DNA from: Candidatus Nanopelagicaceae bacterium | GTDB taxonomy: Bacteria; Actinomycetota; Actinomycetes; Nanopelagicales; Nanopelagicaceae | DNA length: 32,086 nucleotides | Assembly: GCA_947460855.1 (NCBI GenBank) | Contig: CANHGU010000007.1 | Coordinates: 1-32,086, forward strand | Direction: 5' to 3' | Shown here: piece after piece, positions 9,683 through 18,873 of the stretch | How the letters are laid out: the number at the start of each line of letters is the position of its first letter | Numbering within the stretch: the first letter of the stretch is position 1 | The notes under the pieces: model-generated | The model's input: the letters and a program-made list of their open reading frames with translations, nothing else | Databases searched by the model: none | What the model was told of the DNA's origin: nothing | Position numbers and translations under genes: made by a program

Positions 9683-10423
9683 ATGGCTGAAAAATCTTCG
9701 CTACAACAAGCCCGAGAGGCTGCCGGTTTAACTGTTGAACAAATATCTTCTTTAACAAATGTTCGTGTTGGCGTCATTAAAGATTTAGAAAATAACTCAG
9801 TAGAGGTATGTGGTGGAGTTGCTTACGCCCGTGGCCATATTAGATCTATAGTAAAAGCCATTAACACTAAAACATCAAAAGCCCTCCAGGTTGATGCTGA
9901 TGTTCTAGTTGCAGAGCTTGAGGCATCGCAAAATACTGAAAGCAAAAAAATTATTGATCAGTTAGCTGCAAATAATGTTGCTGATAAGCCAAAAGAAAAA
10001 AAGCGTATGCGTTTTGGAACCTTGGCATCAATATCAGCTGCAGCATTGAGTATCGGCTTTGTTGCTCAAATCGCAATTAATAATGTTTCAGCTGTCAGCG
10101 AGAGCATCACTTCGGTCTCTGTTAAAAAGCCAAGTGCGCAAGAGAGCAGTACAACTATTACTGTTCCAGCGGGAGTAAATTTAGTTTTAACTGGTATTAA
10201 TGGACATAGCTGGGTTGGCTTAACAAATGAAAATGGTGAAAGTGTATTTAATGGTCAGATATCTGCTGGTCAGATTGCAACCTTTAGTGATCCAAATTTG
10301 CTCCGAGCAGTAATTGGAAATGCTGGAGCGGTTAAGTTAAATGTAAATGGCTCCGAATTAGGAGTTGCCGGGGCTGAGGGCGAGGTAGTTCGGTTGGAAT
10401 TCGGTATAAACGGGCAGTTATAG
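9683..10423 (+). CDS. RodZ-like HTH + TM + DUF4115-type protein
   Basis: LQQAREAAGLTVEQISSLTNVRVGVIKDLENN HTH; GGVAYARGHIRSIVKAI; single TM; C-terminal beta-rich domain. Confidence 0.82.
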   Translation: MAEKSSLQQAREAAGLTVEQISSLTNVRVGVIKDLENNSVEVCGGVAYARGHIRSIVKAINTKTSKALQVDADVLVAELEASQNTESKKIIDQLAANNVADKPKEKKRMRFGTLASISAAALSIGFVAQIAINNVSAVSESITSVSVKKPSAQESSTTITVPAGVNLVLTGINGHSWVGLTNENGESVFNGQISAGQIATFSDPNLLRAVIGNAGAVKLNVNGSELGVAGAEGEVVRLEFGINGQL

Positions 10424-10452
10424 TAGTAAAGTAGAAATTAAGTAATTTTGGC

Positions 10453-10468
10453 GCGCTATCCTTAGCGC
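10453..10468. promoter_or_regulatory. Inverted repeat GCGCTA-TCCT-TAGCGC directly before rimO
   Basis: Perfect 6-bp arms, ends 3 nt before the rimO GTG; contains -10-like TATCCT. Confidence 0.5.
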
Positions 10469-10471
10469 ATA

Positions 10472-11881
10472 GTGTCTACCAAAACCATAAATAGTAAATT
10501 ACCACGCACGGTAGCGTTGGTTACATTGGGCTGCGCCCGTAATGAAACAGACTCTGAAGAATTAGCAGGAAGATTAGCTGCAGATGGCTGGCAGTTAGTT
10601 TCAGATCCAGCACTTGCTGAGATTGCTGTTATTAATACCTGCGGCTTTATCGAGAGTGCAAAAAAAGATTCAGTAGATGCCTTAATTCAAGCCCACTCAC
10701 TTAAGGGCAATGGTGTTACAAAAGCGGTAGTTGCAGTCGGTTGCATGGCTGAGCGTTACGGCAATGAGCTAGCAACTGCAATGCCTGAGGCTGATGCCAT
10801 ATTAAGTTTTGATGATTACAAAGATATTTCTGCCAGACTTACCACAATTATTGATGGTGGAAAGATTACAACTCATATACCTAGGGATCGGCGCACGCTA
10901 CTTCCAATTGCCCCAGCAGAACGGGCCGATAAGAAAGCTGCCGATATTTCAACGCCCTCACCAATTGGACGTGTGCTTCGCAAGCGTTTAGATAATGCAC
11001 CAATTGCCCCGCTTAAGATTGCCAGCGGCTGTGACCGGCGATGTTCTTTTTGCGCTATCCCATACTTTCGAGGCTCGTTTATCTCGCGCAGACCAACAGA
11101 GATTATTGATGAGGCAAAGTGGTTGGCCGATACTGGGGTAAGTGAGCTCTACCTAGTCAGTGAAAACACCACCTCATATGGCAAGGATTTAGGTGACTTG
11201 AAGTTAATGGAGAAGATACTTCCAGATCTGGCAAAGATCGATGGCATAGAGCGGATAAGGCTTTCCTACCTGCAACCGGCAGAGGTTAGACCATCACTAT
11301 TGCAGGCGATGGTCTCTGTTGAAAAGGTTGTTCCATACTTTGATCTCTCCTTCCAACATGCAAATGGTGAATTGCTTAGAAGCATGCGCAGATTTGGTGA
11401 TGGCGAAAAATTCCTCCACTTGATTACTCAAATTAGAGCATTAAATCCCGCTGCTGGAATTAGATCTAACTTTATCGTTGGATTTCCTGGCGAAACTGAT
11501 GCACATTTTATGGATTTAATTGAATTTTTATCTCAAGCACAGCTAGATGCAATTGGCGTATTCGGCTACTCTGATGAGGATAAAACTGAGGGGCAAACTT
11601 TAAGCAATAAAGTTGCACCAGAGTTAATAACAGAGCGAGTAAATGAACTATCAACCTTAGTTGATGAGTTAATCACCCAACGGGCAGAGGCGCGGATTGG
11701 TGAAAAGGTGAGAGTGTTAATTGAGGATGAGGCCGAGCAGGAAGGTAGGGCAGATCATCAAGGTCCTGATGTAGATGGCTCTACATTTGTTAAATCAAGA
11801 AGTAAGTATCGAGTGGGCGAGTATGTTGATGCTGTAGTTAGCGAGGCGGTGGGCGTAGACCTAATTGCGCAGGTAATATGA
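10472..11881 (+). CDS. rimO: Ribosomal protein S12 methylthiotransferase
   Basis: [20 protein letters not shown]; radical [27 protein letters not shown] start. Confidence 0.94.
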   Translation: MSTKTINSKLPRTVALVTLGCARNETDSEELAGRLAADGWQLVSDPALAEIAVINTCGFIESAKKDSVDALIQAHSLKGNGVTKAVVAVGCMAERYGNELATAMPEADAILSFDDYKDISARLTTIIDGGKITTHIPRDRRTLLPIAPAERADKKAADISTPSPIGRVLRKRLDNAPIAPLKIASGCDRRCSFCAIPYFRGSFISRRPTEIIDEAKWLADTGVSELYLVSENTTSYGKDLGDLKLMEKILPDLAKIDGIERIRLSYLQPAEVRPSLLQAMVSVEKVVPYFDLSFQHANGELLRSMRRFGDGEKFLHLITQIRALNPAAGIRSNFIVGFPGETDAHFMDLIEFLSQAQLDAIGVFGYSDEDKTEGQTLSNKVAPELITERVNELSTLVDELITQRAEARIGEKVRVLIEDEAEQEGRADHQGPDVDGSTFVKSRSKYRVGEYVDAVVSEAVGVDLIAQVI

Positions 11882-12420
11882 AAAAAGTAGAACGGCCAAA
11901 CCTACCTAACTCACTTACAATTTTTCGAATCTTAGCTCTACCATTTTGTGCCTACGCTTTGTTTAAAAATGGTGGTGATGATGATAAGTGGCGAATTATT
12001 GCCTTTATACTTTTCTTTATTGTTGGCCTAAGTGACATATTAGATGGAAGATTAGCTAGATCTAGAAATCAGATTACTGAGTTTGGTAAGTTGCTTGATC
12101 CAATAGCTGACAAGGCGATGCTTGCTACTGCCACAGTAGGAGCGTCAACTCTGGGCATGCTCTCTTGGTGGGTGACAGGGATATTTTTGATTCGCGAGGT
12201 TGCGGTTACTATTTTAAGATTTGCCGTAATTAAAAAGGGCGTAATACCTGCAAGCAAAGGCGGAAAACTTAAGACCTTTTTCCAGAGTTTTGGAGTGGGC
12301 TTTTATATCCTGCCATTGCCATCATTTTTAAATACACCTCGTGATTTATTTATGGCGGTTGCAATATACCTAACTATTTCTACAGGTATAGATTACTTTA
12401 GAAAGGTGCTTACTAAGTGA
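11878..12420 (+). CDS. pgsA: CDP-diacylglycerol--glycerol-3-phosphate 3-phosphatidyltransferase
   Basis: CDP-alcohol phosphotransferase motif [28 protein letters not shown]. Confidence 0.94.
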   Translation: MKKVERPNLPNSLTIFRILALPFCAYALFKNGGDDDKWRIIAFILFFIVGLSDILDGRLARSRNQITEFGKLLDPIADKAMLATATVGASTLGMLSWWVTGIFLIREVAVTILRFAVIKKGVIPASKGGKLKTFFQSFGVGFYILPLPSFLNTPRDLFMAVAIYLTISTGIDYFRKVLTK

Positions 12421-12893
12421 GTGATTTAGAGGTTGCTAAATCGGTTGTTAAAAAATTAAGTAAGATAAGAAAAAGTTTAAGTGTCGCAGAATCTATTACC
12501 GGTGGTGGATTGGCTTCGGCGCTAACTGATATCCCAGGGGCATCTAAGGTTTTTATTGGTGGCGTAATTGCATATAGTGATCAGGTAAAAATTAATGAAC
12601 TTTCAATTTCTAAAGCCGATCTTTTAAAGTATGGCGCGGTATCAGAGGAGATTGCTCTTGCAATGGCGCAAGGTTGCCTTAAAAAATTTAAAACAGATTA
12701 CGCACTTGCCACCACAGGGGTAGCAGGGCCTGGTTCAGATAATGGGGTAAAGGCAGGAACGGCTTGGATTGGGGTCGTAGGTAAAGGTGAGAGTTTTGCA
12801 ATTGCCCTCTCCCTCTCTGGCACGCGGGAAATCATCCGCCACGCCACAATTACCAGCGCATTAGCAGCTTTAGAGCGTACTCTTAAGCCGTGA
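12417..12893 (+). CDS. CinA C-terminal-domain protein (nicotinamide-nucleotide amidohydrolase)
   Basis: [37 protein letters not shown]; stand-alone C-terminal domain. Confidence 0.93.
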   Translation: MSDLEVAKSVVKKLSKIRKSLSVAESITGGGLASALTDIPGASKVFIGGVIAYSDQVKINELSISKADLLKYGAVSEEIALAMAQGCLKKFKTDYALATTGVAGPGSDNGVKAGTAWIGVVGKGESFAIALSLSGTREIIRHATITSALAALERTLKP

Positions 12894-13174
12894 TCCTTCT
12901 ACGTACACATATTGGTAGCTCACTTCGTGCTGCCCGTATTGAGCAAGGTCGCACGTTAAGAGATGTTGCTAAAAGTGCCAGAGTCTCACTCGGTTATCTA
13001 TCTGAGGTAGAGCGGGGACATAAAGAAGCATCTAGTGAATTATTAAATGCAATTTGTTCAGCCCTTGATCTATCTCTTTCCACAATCTTGGTTGATGTTG
13101 CCACTGTGGTTAAAACCCACGAATCCCCAGTACTAACAATCTCGACTTTGCAAGTGGTAGAGACCGCAGCTTAA
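12890..13174 (+). CDS. clgR: XRE-family regulator, ClgR-like
   Basis: [53 protein letters not shown] is closely similar to actinobacterial ClgR as I recall it; between cinA and recA; ends in -AA. Confidence 0.85.
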   Translation: MILLRTHIGSSLRAARIEQGRTLRDVAKSARVSLGYLSEVERGHKEASSELLNAICSALDLSLSTILVDVATVVKTHESPVLTISTLQVVETAA

Positions 13175-13175
13175 C

Positions 13176-13715
13176 TTGTCAGCCGAGCCGGCGTTTATTC
13201 CTTACGCCCGCCAACATTCAACAAGTAATAAATCGCGAGCTGCTATCTTTGCGGGTGCAAAATTAGTTATAGCCGAGGTGGGTAACTACCAATCAAATAT
13301 TGCAGATATTGCCTTACGCTCTCAAGTTTCAAAAGCTACGATCTACAATCAATTTGCCGATAAGGCAGAGATGATGGAGTGCCTGGTTGAGTCTGAGGTA
13401 ATTAGGTTGACAGATATGGCGCTCGCAGCATCCTCAAGACAAGAGGCTTTATACGCACTCTCAACTGCGATCTCTCAAGATGAGGCTCTGCGCAAATTAA
13501 CCCAATCAGATCCAAGTGATATTGCAAAGCTGGTAACAATCTCAAACCATCCAACTTGGGTGCTTGCCCACCAAGGGATTGCAAAAATTTTTGGAGCTGA
13601 CTCAGCTGTTTGCGGGGTGATCCTTAGATGGTTGATTGGACAGATTGGCTCTCCAATTACACATGAGGAGTCATTAGCGCAGTCAAAACGATTGGCTAAT
13701 TCACTTTTTAATTAG
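13176..13715 (+). CDS. TetR-type transcriptional regulator
   Basis: ADIALRSQVSKATIYNQFADKAEMMECLVESEV (TetR HTH). Confidence 0.82.
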   Translation: MSAEPAFIPYARQHSTSNKSRAAIFAGAKLVIAEVGNYQSNIADIALRSQVSKATIYNQFADKAEMMECLVESEVIRLTDMALAASSRQEALYALSTAISQDEALRKLTQSDPSDIAKLVTISNHPTWVLAHQGIAKIFGADSAVCGVILRWLIGQIGSPITHEESLAQSKRLANSLFN

Positions 13716-13716
13716 A

Positions 13717-13908
13717 ATGAGAATCTCAGAGCTTCGCACCAGGCTAAACAATTACTTCCCTGATGCCGATACCTACGCCCGGGATATCATCCATAGCGAG
13801 CTAGGCGGAATTAGCGTTAATGCGGCAATTGATATCGGTATGGAGCCGGATGAGATTTGGAAGGCGGTAGTGCGTCATAACCCTGCGATGCCTGATAAAT
13901 ACAGATAA
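13717..13908 (+). CDS. DUF3046-like small protein
   Basis: 63 aa immediately upstream of recA; the canonical place for DUF3046 in actinobacteria. Confidence 0.7.
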   Translation: MRISELRTRLNNYFPDADTYARDIIHSELGGISVNAAIDIGMEPDEIWKAVVRHNPAMPDKYR

Positions 13909-13936
13909 CGGCGTGTCCTAGCCCGATTTTACCCTT

Positions 13937-13952
13937 TCGAACAGTTGTTCGA
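13937..13952. promoter_or_regulatory. LexA/SOS box (Gram-positive/actinobacterial type)
   Basis: TCGAACAGTTGTTCGA: perfect palindromic arms TCGAAC/GTTCGA, GAAC-N4-GTTC core, upstream of recA. Confidence 0.88.
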
Positions 13953-13958
13953 TACAAT
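13953..13958 (+). promoter_or_regulatory. Putative recA -10 element
   Basis: TACAAT immediately 3' of the SOS box. Confidence 0.6.
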
Positions 13959-13964
13959 TATCCT

Positions 13965-14100
13965 GCCCAACCAGAGCGGTTCCACAGTTCCGCTGGCCTC
14001 TCAGCCAGCCGTCAGTGATGTTCCGTACCTTCTGGACCGAAGATATGACCTCGTTGTAGGAGATGAAATCCCTAGAGCTGGTCAAGGAGAAGAAAGGAAA
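13965..14100 (+). ncRNA. Candidate structured 5' leader of recA
   Basis: GC-rich (58 of 100 bases in 13961-14060), several stems including GCTGGC-CTCTCA-GCCAGC, between SOS-box promoter and recA SD. Confidence 0.5.
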
Positions 14101-14109
14101 TAAATCTTT

Positions 14110-15204
14110 ATGGCCTCTGCAAATAGAGAACCACAAGATGATAAAAAAGAAGATAAACGATCTAGCGATCGTAGTAAATCCCTAGATACCGCCCTTGCCC
14201 AAATCGAGCGTCAGTTCGGTAAAGGATCGGTAATGAAGATGGGAGATCGCAAAGCTGTTGCCATGGAGGTAATCCCAACTGGCTCAGTTGCATTAGATAT
14301 CGCTCTCGGCGTTGGCGGCTTGCCACGTGGTCGAGTAGTTGAGATCTATGGCCCAGAGTCCTCCGGTAAAACAACGGTGGCATTACATGCAATTGCTAAT
14401 GCTCAAAAAGCTGGTGGCATCGCTGCCTTTATTGATGCTGAGCATGCATTGGATCCAGAGTATGCAAAGAAACTTGGCGTTGATATTGATGCGCTATTAG
14501 TTTCTCAACCAGATACTGGCGAACAGGCACTTGAAATTATGGATATGTTAGTTCGATCAGGTGCAATTGATATTGTAGTTGTTGACTCAGTTGCCGCATT
14601 AGTACCACGTGCTGAAATCGAAGGCGAGATGGGTGACTCACATATGGGTCTTCAGGCACGCCTTATGTCACAAGCACTTCGTAAAATGACTGGCGCACTA
14701 CATCAATCAAACACCACTGCAATATTTATTAATCAGTTACGGGATAAGATCGGTGTTTTCTTTGGTTCACCAGAGACTACTACTGGCGGAAAAGCACTTA
14801 AGTTCTACGCCTCTATTCGTTTAGATGTTCGTCGAATTGAAACTTTAAAAGATGGTCAAGATGCGGTTGGTAATAGAACTCGCGTAAAGATCGTTAAAAA
14901 TAAGGTTGCGCCACCATTTAAACAAGCTGAGTTTGACATCATTTATGGTGTTGGAATTAGCCGTGAGGGATCATTAATTGATATGGGTGTTGAGATTGGA
15001 ATTGTTAAGAAATCTGGCGCCTGGTTTACCTATGAGGGTGATCAACTAGGACAGGGTAAAGAGAATGCCCGTGCATTCTTAATTGATAATCCAGATCTGG
15101 CCAATGATATTGAAACCAAGATCAGAGCTTCATATGTGCCAACTGAGGTAGATCCTGCCTTAGTAGCAGCAGTTGATGAAGCAACCGCTGATGTTGAGTT
15201 CTAA
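14110..15204 (+). CDS. recA: Recombinase A
   Basis: [48 protein letters not shown]. Confidence 0.99.
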   Translation: MASANREPQDDKKEDKRSSDRSKSLDTALAQIERQFGKGSVMKMGDRKAVAMEVIPTGSVALDIALGVGGLPRGRVVEIYGPESSGKTTVALHAIANAQKAGGIAAFIDAEHALDPEYAKKLGVDIDALLVSQPDTGEQALEIMDMLVRSGAIDIVVVDSVAALVPRAEIEGEMGDSHMGLQARLMSQALRKMTGALHQSNTTAIFINQLRDKIGVFFGSPETTTGGKALKFYASIRLDVRRIETLKDGQDAVGNRTRVKIVKNKVAPPFKQAEFDIIYGVGISREGSLIDMGVEIGIVKKSGAWFTYEGDQLGQGKENARAFLIDNPDLANDIETKIRASYVPTEVDPALVAAVDEATADVEF

Positions 15205-15227
15205 TCACTAACTCACACAAAAGCATC

Positions 15228-15716
15228 TTGAAGAAATCTCAAGAGGTAGTAGCTGATCCCTACTCAGAGGCGATGTCGATTGCGTTATACGCACTTGCTC
15301 CACGCGCTAAGAGTAGGGATGAGTTGCATAAACAATTACTAAAGCGTGGGGCTGACTCAGAAATAGCCAATGCAGTTTTAGATTCACTTGAATTACAAGG
15401 TTTATTAAATGATCTTGAGTTTGCTAAGTTATGGTCAGAGTCTAGGCAACGGGCGAAGAAGTTAAGTAAGCGAGTAATTGCCGGTGAGCTTCGCACAAAG
15501 GGAGTTTCGCAAGACATAATCAATGAGGTAATTGAAGAGATTGATGATGAGAGCGAGTACAACCAAGCTTTTCTTCTTGCGCAACGTAAGTACAATTCAA
15601 TATCTCATCTAGATCCAGAGGTTGTTTATCGAAGGATTTCTGGTTTATTAGCCCGCAAAGGTTATGGCCATGGTATTTGCGCAAGAATTATGCGGGAGTT
15701 AACTGGATCTAAGTAG
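15228..15716 (+). CDS. recX: Regulatory protein RecX
   Basis: [23 protein letters not shown] and [16 protein letters not shown]; directly after recA; TTG start. Confidence 0.93.
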   Translation: MKKSQEVVADPYSEAMSIALYALAPRAKSRDELHKQLLKRGADSEIANAVLDSLELQGLLNDLEFAKLWSESRQRAKKLSKRVIAGELRTKGVSQDIINEVIEEIDDESEYNQAFLLAQRKYNSISHLDPEVVYRRISGLLARKGYGHGICARIMRELTGSK

Positions 15717-15733
15717 CAAGTAGAATTACCACC

Positions 15734-17170
15734 ATGCCTACCTTTGTAGTTGAAACCTATGGTTGCCAGATGAATGTCCATGATTCAGAGCGAATTAGTG
15801 GCCTCCTCCTAGATGCTGGTTACACCCAGGCTTTGGCAGATTCCCAACCAGATTTAGTGGTGTTTAATACTTGTGCGGTTAGAGAAAATGCTGACAACAA
15901 GTTGTATGGAAATCTTTCTTTTTTAGCGCCGCGCAAAAAAAGTGATCCAAATTTTCAAATTGCAGTAGGTGGCTGTATGGCTCAAAAAGATAAGGATCTA
16001 ATCATCAAACGCGCCCCATATGTTGATGTGGTATTTGGTACTCATAACATCGGCTCATTACCAATTTTGCTTGAGAGAGCACGAATCGAAGAGCATTCTC
16101 AAGTTGAGATAAAGGAATCATTAGAGCATTTTCCGTCAACGCTACCGGTAAAACGTGACTCTGCTTTTTCTGCCTGGGTCTCAGTCTCAGTTGGCTGCAA
16201 TAACACCTGCACATTTTGTATTGTTCCCCAACTTCGCGGCATTGAGAAAGATCGACCTGCTGTTGACATTATGAATGAGGTTAAAGCTTTAGTAGATCAG
16301 GGCGTAATTGAAATTACCTTGCTTGGCCAAAATGTTAATGCATATGGTGTTGATTTTGGCGATCGGGGTGCATTTGCCAAGTTACTTCGGGAGTGCGGAA
16401 AGGTTGATGGCTTAGAGCGAGTTAGATTTATGTCTCCACATCCACGAGATTTTACCGAGGATGTAATTGATGCCATGGCTCAAACAAAGAATGTAATGCC
16501 TCACCTGCATATGCCACTTCAATCAGGTAGTGACAAAATTTTGCAAGCTATGCGCCGTTCATATCGATCCGATCGGTATTTGGGAATTATTGAAAAGGTA
16601 AGAAAAGTTATGCCGAATGCTGCTATCACCACCGACATTATTGTGGGATTTCCTGGTGAGAGTGATGATGATTTTTCACAAACAATTAATTTAGTTAAAG
16701 AAGCAAAATTTTCTGCTGCCTACACATTCCAGTACTCAAAGCGACCCGGAACACCGGCTGCAACAATGCCTGATCAGGTATCGGATGATGTTATGGCCCA
16801 GCGTTATAACCATCTACACAAGGTTCAACAGGAGATTTCTAAAAGTGAAAATGAGAAGTTAATTGGTAAGAAGGTTGAATTGTTAGTTTCAAGCCATGAG
16901 GGCAGACATGATGTTGATCAAAGGAGAATGAATGGGCGTAGTGCTGATTTTCGCCTTACTCACTTTGATAACTCTGAAAATAAGGCCAGGCCTGGGGATC
17001 TAGTTGAGGTTAATGTTGTAGAAGCGTATGCAAATCATATTGTGGCAGGTGCGCCATTGGCGATCAAGAAAACTAAAGGGGCCGCAGCCCATGCAGCATG
17101 GATGGAAGATATCGGTGATAAAAAAATATTACTTGGAATTCCAACTTTGAGCTCCCTTAAATCACTTTAG
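15734..17170 (+). CDS. miaB: tRNA-2-methylthio-N6-dimethylallyladenosine synthase
   Basis: [20 protein letters not shown]; radical [18 protein letters not shown]. Confidence 0.96.
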   Translation: MPTFVVETYGCQMNVHDSERISGLLLDAGYTQALADSQPDLVVFNTCAVRENADNKLYGNLSFLAPRKKSDPNFQIAVGGCMAQKDKDLIIKRAPYVDVVFGTHNIGSLPILLERARIEEHSQVEIKESLEHFPSTLPVKRDSAFSAWVSVSVGCNNTCTFCIVPQLRGIEKDRPAVDIMNEVKALVDQGVIEITLLGQNVNAYGVDFGDRGAFAKLLRECGKVDGLERVRFMSPHPRDFTEDVIDAMAQTKNVMPHLHMPLQSGSDKILQAMRRSYRSDRYLGIIEKVRKVMPNAAITTDIIVGFPGESDDDFSQTINLVKEAKFSAAYTFQYSKRPGTPAATMPDQVSDDVMAQRYNHLHKVQQEISKSENEKLIGKKVELLVSSHEGRHDVDQRRMNGRSADFRLTHFDNSENKARPGDLVEVNVVEAYANHIVAGAPLAIKKTKGAAAHAAWMEDIGDKKILLGIPTLSSLKSL

Positions 17171-17176
17171 TCTTAG

Positions 17177-18079
17177 ATGAAATTAATTGTTATTTGCGGT
17201 GCAACCGCCACTGGAAAAAGTGAATTAGCTATAGCTGTTGCAAAGGAAATAAATGCTGAGGTAGTTAATGCTGACTCTATGCAAGTTTATAAAGGAATGG
17301 ATATTGGAACAGCAAAATTATCAGTGCCAGAGCGAGCTGGCGTGGCGCACCATCTAATTGATGTATTAGATATTAAAGATGAGGCAAACGTTTCCTGGTA
17401 CCAGGAGGTAGCCAGAAATAAAATTGATCAATTGCTTAGCTCCGGTAAATCAGTAGTTGTAGTTGGTGGAACTGGTCTTTATATCAAAGCAATTTTAGAT
17501 GATTTAAACTTTCCAGATACTGACCCCTTAGTGAGAGACAAAATAACTGCGCAGGCAGAGAAATTTGGTAATGAAATAATGCATGAGCGACTTGCTAAAT
17601 TAGATCCCGCCGCAGCTCTTGCTATTCCTAAGGAGAATATTAGAAGAGTTATTCGCGCTCTTGAGGTAATTGAGTTAACCGGTAAACCTTTCACAGCGAA
17701 CTTACCAAGGCAGGAGAGCAGTAAATATCCGCAGGCAAAGCAGTTTGGGCTAGTGCTTGATAGAGCAAATCTTGATGAAAAAATTGATACTAGAGTTGAA
17801 GATATGTGGAGCAAAGGTTTTCCACGAGAAGTTTCATTGCTTATGACACAAGGATTAGAGCAGGCAACTACGGCCAAAAAAGCACTTGGTTATAACCAGA
17901 TAATTAATTACTTAAATGGTGAAACTGATGAAGCATTTGCTAAAGATGAGACTAAGCGTGTTACTAGGGCGTATGCAAGAAGGCAGGAAACCTGGTTTTC
18001 CAGAGATGAGCGGATTCAGTGGCTGGCGCCAGATTCAATCTCAGCACGGCTAGAAAAACTCTTGGCTAGTATTAATTGA
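17177..18079 (+). CDS. miaA: tRNA dimethylallyltransferase
   Basis: ICGATATGKSELAIAVA; NADSMQVYKGMDIGTAK; GGTGLYIKAI. Confidence 0.96.
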   Translation: MKLIVICGATATGKSELAIAVAKEINAEVVNADSMQVYKGMDIGTAKLSVPERAGVAHHLIDVLDIKDEANVSWYQEVARNKIDQLLSSGKSVVVVGGTGLYIKAILDDLNFPDTDPLVRDKITAQAEKFGNEIMHERLAKLDPAAALAIPKENIRRVIRALEVIELTGKPFTANLPRQESSKYPQAKQFGLVLDRANLDEKIDTRVEDMWSKGFPREVSLLMTQGLEQATTAKKALGYNQIINYLNGETDEAFAKDETKRVTRAYARRQETWFSRDERIQWLAPDSISARLEKLLASIN

Positions 18080-18873
18080 TGACCAAAGCTACTTACGGGC
18101 ACGGGACACATAATGATTTTGTCTTAGTTTTTGATGAGTTGGACCAATTAACTTTTACACCAAAACAAATCAAAAAAATATGCGATCGAAAAAATGGAGT
18201 CGGTAGTGATGGTTTTATTAGAATTGTTAAAAAAGATGGTGCTTGGTTTATGGATTATTCAAATGCCGATGGGTCAATCGCTGAAATGTGCGGTAATGGC
18301 ATAAGGGTAATGGCTAGGTATTTAACCGATCGCGGTCATCAACCAAGTGGAATTTATTCAATAAATACCAGGGCTGGCAGAAAATTTTTATCAGTACCTG
18401 AGAGTGGTGATATATCGGTGAATATGGGGCAAGTTTCTCAGGTAGTAGGTGAAATTTTAGTTGAATCAAATAACAATTCATTTTCTGGCTTAAATATTGA
18501 AATTGGAAATCCGCATGCGGTGGTATTCACCAATGATATGTCTCTGATAGGTGACTTAAAAAATGCTCCGAAGGTATCTCCAGACAGTGAGTATCCAGAT
18601 GGAGTTAACATTGAATTTGTTAAGTTTTTAGAAAATGGCGAGATCCAAATGCGAGTTTATGAGCGAGGAGTAGGTGAAACACAATCCTGTGGAACTGGAA
18701 CCTGCGCTGTAGCCCTTGCTGCAAGTATTATAAAAAATAAGCCATTGCCTATTAAGTGGATCATAAATCCACCAGGCGGAAAATTACTTGTTGAAATTGA
18801 TGGTCATAGCAATGCAACTTTGACTGGGCCAGCAGAGCTAATACGAGATATTGAATTGGATCAATATTTGTGA
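18076..18873 (+). CDS. dapF: Diaminopimelate epimerase
   Basis: GHGTHNDFVLV; NADGSIAEMCGNGIR; ERGVGETQSCGTGTCA catalytic Cys motifs. Confidence 0.96.
   Translation: MMTKATYGHGTHNDFVLVFDELDQLTFTPKQIKKICDRKNGVGSDGFIRIVKKDGAWFMDYSNADGSIAEMCGNGIRVMARYLTDRGHQPSGIYSINTRAGRKFLSVPESGDISVNMGQVSQVVGEILVESNNNSFSGLNIEIGNPHAVVFTNDMSLIGDLKNAPKVSPDSEYPDGVNIEFVKFLENGEIQMRVYERGVGETQSCGTGTCAVALAASIIKNKPLPIKWIINPPGGKLLVEIDGHSNATLTGPAELIRDIELDQYL

Noticed and set aside
13937-13956. GTTCGAT resembling a tRNA T-loop
   Set aside because: No acceptor, D or anticodon arms; it is half of the LexA palindrome.
13918-14136. 72-aa minus-strand ORF across the recA promoter/leader
   Set aside because: Overlaps SOS box and recA start, no recognisable motif; likely chance ORF in GC-rich structured DNA.
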